Positions 16,821 to 19,484 of a stretch of DNA of 19,484 bases are shown here, in pieces. The notes under the pieces are model-generated. The model was given only the letters and a program-made list of their open reading frames with translations, ran no database searches and was not told the DNA's origin. Position 1 is the first letter of the stretch, and every line of letters starts with the position of its first letter. A program made the translations under genes and the position numbers. Source of the DNA: Conidiobolus incongruus B7586 (lineage: Eukaryota; Entomophthoromycota; Entomophthoromycetes; Entomophthorales; Conidiobolaceae); assembly GCA_000697335.1 (NCBI GenBank), contig JNEM01009105.1, forward strand, positions 1 to 19,484, given 5' to 3'.

Positions 16821-19484
16821 TATTTATTTAAAAAATCTTAAGCACGCTTCTTTGACTAGATTGTTTATTTTTTTATCATACCTTTGTCCTTGAGTAATTC
16901 ATTGAATATGATAAATTTGGTCGAATAATGATTCCGAATAAAATAACCACTTAAATCATCTTTTAATTTTGATGAAATCATCCTTTTCTCAAAGGTTTTA
17001 AAAAATGATTTTGTACTGAGGTTCGATCATCAAAATTAGTTCAAAGTGATTTAATTTTTTTATTATGGAGATTAATTAAAGTTTATAATACAAATTATAT
17101 TTTATTATAAAAAGTTATTGATTGATAAGAACATTCTTTTATATATATTATGTTTACATTGACTTTAACAATTTTCAATATTTTTTTTGACTACATATTT
17201 ATATTTAAAAGAGGATGATTTAGCAATTTTAGTGAGGTTACAATAAAGAAATTTAAACTAATATCATTCGATAAAATTATTATTTTAATTTTTTTTATAA
17301 TTTTAAATTTGTTAAATTTCTATAAATAGGAATTTTAGGTAATTTATAATTTGGTATTAATTCCAATAAAAGTTAAAATTTTATTATTCTTGTTGATTCA
17401 AATAAAGCATATAGATTATTATCAAACAATATGAAAATTATCAGTATTGAATTTTTTTTTGAAATATTATTATTATATTGATATAATACTCTATTCAATT
17501 TAAACTAAAAATAGTCTCAGTTTAACTTTGATAGTTTGTTTGGCTGTAATAAAAATATTTAAAAAAAATCTAATATAATTTTTTTAAAAAAATTTTTTAT
17601 AATCATTCAACTTATTAAGGAAATAATAAATATATTAAACATGTTTTATTTTTCAAAGTTAAACATTTTTATTAAATTATATTAAAATATTGAATGTTAA
17701 TTATTAAGTGTTCTAAAATTCTTAATCAATTGGATAAATTATTATTAATCATTTTAATGAGGATATTGTTGTAAACACATAATTGTCCAATAAAAATTAG
17801 TTATAATGATATTTGAGGTAAAAATATTTATCCTTTTGGCAGAGTTGAAAATATAATTTTCAAATATGAGGTATTTTTCATATGACTACTCGAAACATTT
17901 AATATATTGTTAGCTATTTAAACCATCAAGAAATGATTAACAGTGATTTTTTAATTCGAAAACGAAATTGTTTCAGATAATGTAATGAATTATTAAAACT
18001 ATTTCAAGATATTAAATTTTATTTAGAAAATAATATTTATATCGAGAATTTATTAGGCTGGTGAACTAATGCCAACAAATGCCAATCGAGTTTTTTATAA
18101 ATTTGAAATAATTGGTCACCAATTGAAATATGTTTTATTTGACAATATATTTGGCATTTATTTAATTAAACACTGATTTACATTACTTAGCATCAATCAG
18201 ATCAAATATTGAAGCAATTGAATAAATTATTTTTATATTATCTACAAAGACAAAATGTAGGTAATATTTATTTATGTTAATATTATTTTATTAGTTTTTT
18301 AGCCAACACTTTAAAAGTTAACACTTTCAGTCTTATGATCAAATAACCTTAATCATCAATTGTTTATTTCTTGGAATGGGCAATTATTAATCAGATATAA
18401 CATGAGTCATAATCCAATAATGAATTTGGTTATTCATTCCATTAGAGTTGATGTTAAAACACTTCTCACATTATTTATAATAAAAAAAGAATCAAGTTTA
18501 CTAAAATTTTGACATATGTAGGTAAATTAAAATTTGTGAATTAGTAAATTATCACAAAATTTCATTAATATTTGAAATTCAATGAAATTTTATTAATTTT
18601 ATTAAATGATCTGATTATTAGAGTTTAGTATTCAATAGATGATTCCGAGAAAAATAAAATTATTTCATTCAATGGTAATTAATATCAAACACTGAAACTC
18701 CAATCCAAACATTATAGCATTTGGTTCATAAATAATATAAATAAACGAGATCAAAATCATTTTAACCATAGCATACAATTTTAACAATAATCATGCTATA
18801 ATTCAATAAAAAAATTATATTAAATTTCTTAATTAAGCTGACAATTGATCAAATTGATGATATCACATCATTGTACGTGAAAAATCATTTTGGTTCTTAT
18901 ATCATCATATCAGTTGACTATCATATGATTCTAATGATTGAATGTTTGAAATTATACGATTTTTGAATAAGATTAAAATTTAATAGTGTAAATTAATTAT
19001 TTTGATTTACATGAAATTGGTATATTTGTTAGCATTTGAATTTCACACTAACTTACCTTTTAGATGTTAGCTCTTTAAATCATGTAATATTTAATTTTTA
19101 TTCATACTTTTATAAAAAAAGATAATATTTAAAAATAACATTATTATTAATAATTTCTAAAGTAATGTTTCATTTACCTATACTAATAATGCTTCAAATG
19201 TTTAATTTATTAATACTAATCATATTAAATTAAACTAGATTACTAAAATCCATAGTTAATATATCATTAATAATAATTGTTGACAATATATTAAACATTA
19301 ATTGACAATAATTAATTAAATATTTTTATGCATTGTAGCCAGGGCTAAAAACTTAATTTAAATTTTAAAAAAATTTAATTAATTTTTGATAAATAAAATT
19401 TAAAAATTATTATTATTATTATTATAAAATTAAATAATTGCATAATTTTCAAGTTTAAATAAATTATAATTCTCATAATTAATT
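16821..19484. other. AT-rich gene-free stretch
   Basis: No ORF, RNA gene or element I can support. It contains a short perfect palindrome AATTGGT-C-ACCAATT at 18110-18124, a B-box-like GGTTCGATC at 17021-17029 with no tRNA around it, and an (ATT)n run at about 19408-19424. Composition matches the other AT-rich parts. Confidence 0.5.

Noticed and set aside
17019-17032. B-box-like GGTTCGATC
   Set aside because: Isolated; no A box or cloverleaf could be folded around it.

Overview
The window looks like nuclear DNA of an AT-rich fungus. The strongest clue is one unmistakable protein, an APSES-domain transcription factor of the StuA/Efg1/Phd1 family (15259-16320, +). This family is fungal. Short introns with GTAAGT/GTATGT-like donors, a eukaryotic tRNA-Leu without encoded CCA, and a worn Tc1/mariner relic agree with this. 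I cannot place the species. Most of the window is very AT-rich and gene-poor, and base composition rises sharply inside the APSES gene.

Layout, left to right. 1-~1090: heavily decayed Tc1/mariner transposase, minus strand. ~1100-1800: AT-rich, nothing clear. 1812-2322: a more GC-rich, coding-like patch (two small plus-strand ORFs of unknown nature) just before an intact tRNA-Leu(UAA) gene at 2342-2425. 2443-5388: AT-rich, microsatellites. 5389-5688: weak candidate for a two-exon small minus-strand gene. 7133-7522: gene remnants, one resembling the ExxR-to-IPKG stretch of a cytochrome P450. 8454-8577: purine-rich tract with four AGGGG elements. 8876-9139: decayed minus-strand coding-like stretch.

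9721-11153 (-) is a six-exon gene for an acidic, probably helical protein of about 356 residues. It faces away from a small two-exon plus-strand gene (11269-11599); only about 115 bp separate the two start codons. Both appear to carry a reading-frame lesion near the N-terminus (a missing base in one, an 8-bp tandem duplication in the other). This points either to recent decay or to sequence error.

11600-13000 is gene-free AT-rich DNA. 13000-14477 is the less AT-rich upstream region of the APSES gene, with two CGCGTTA sites and paired AGGGGGAGA motifs. A TATA box at 14478 precedes a leader of roughly 750 nt with no ATG at all and a probable intron, and then the intronless APSES ORF. Its 3' UTR probably runs to about 16800. 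The rest, to 19484, is AT-rich with no gene I can support.

I found no CRISPR array, operon, prophage or clearly novel system. The most informative items are the long ATG-free leader with an in-frame Ser/Pro-rich stretch before the APSES start, the divergent gene pair with matching early lesions, and the fossil patches.
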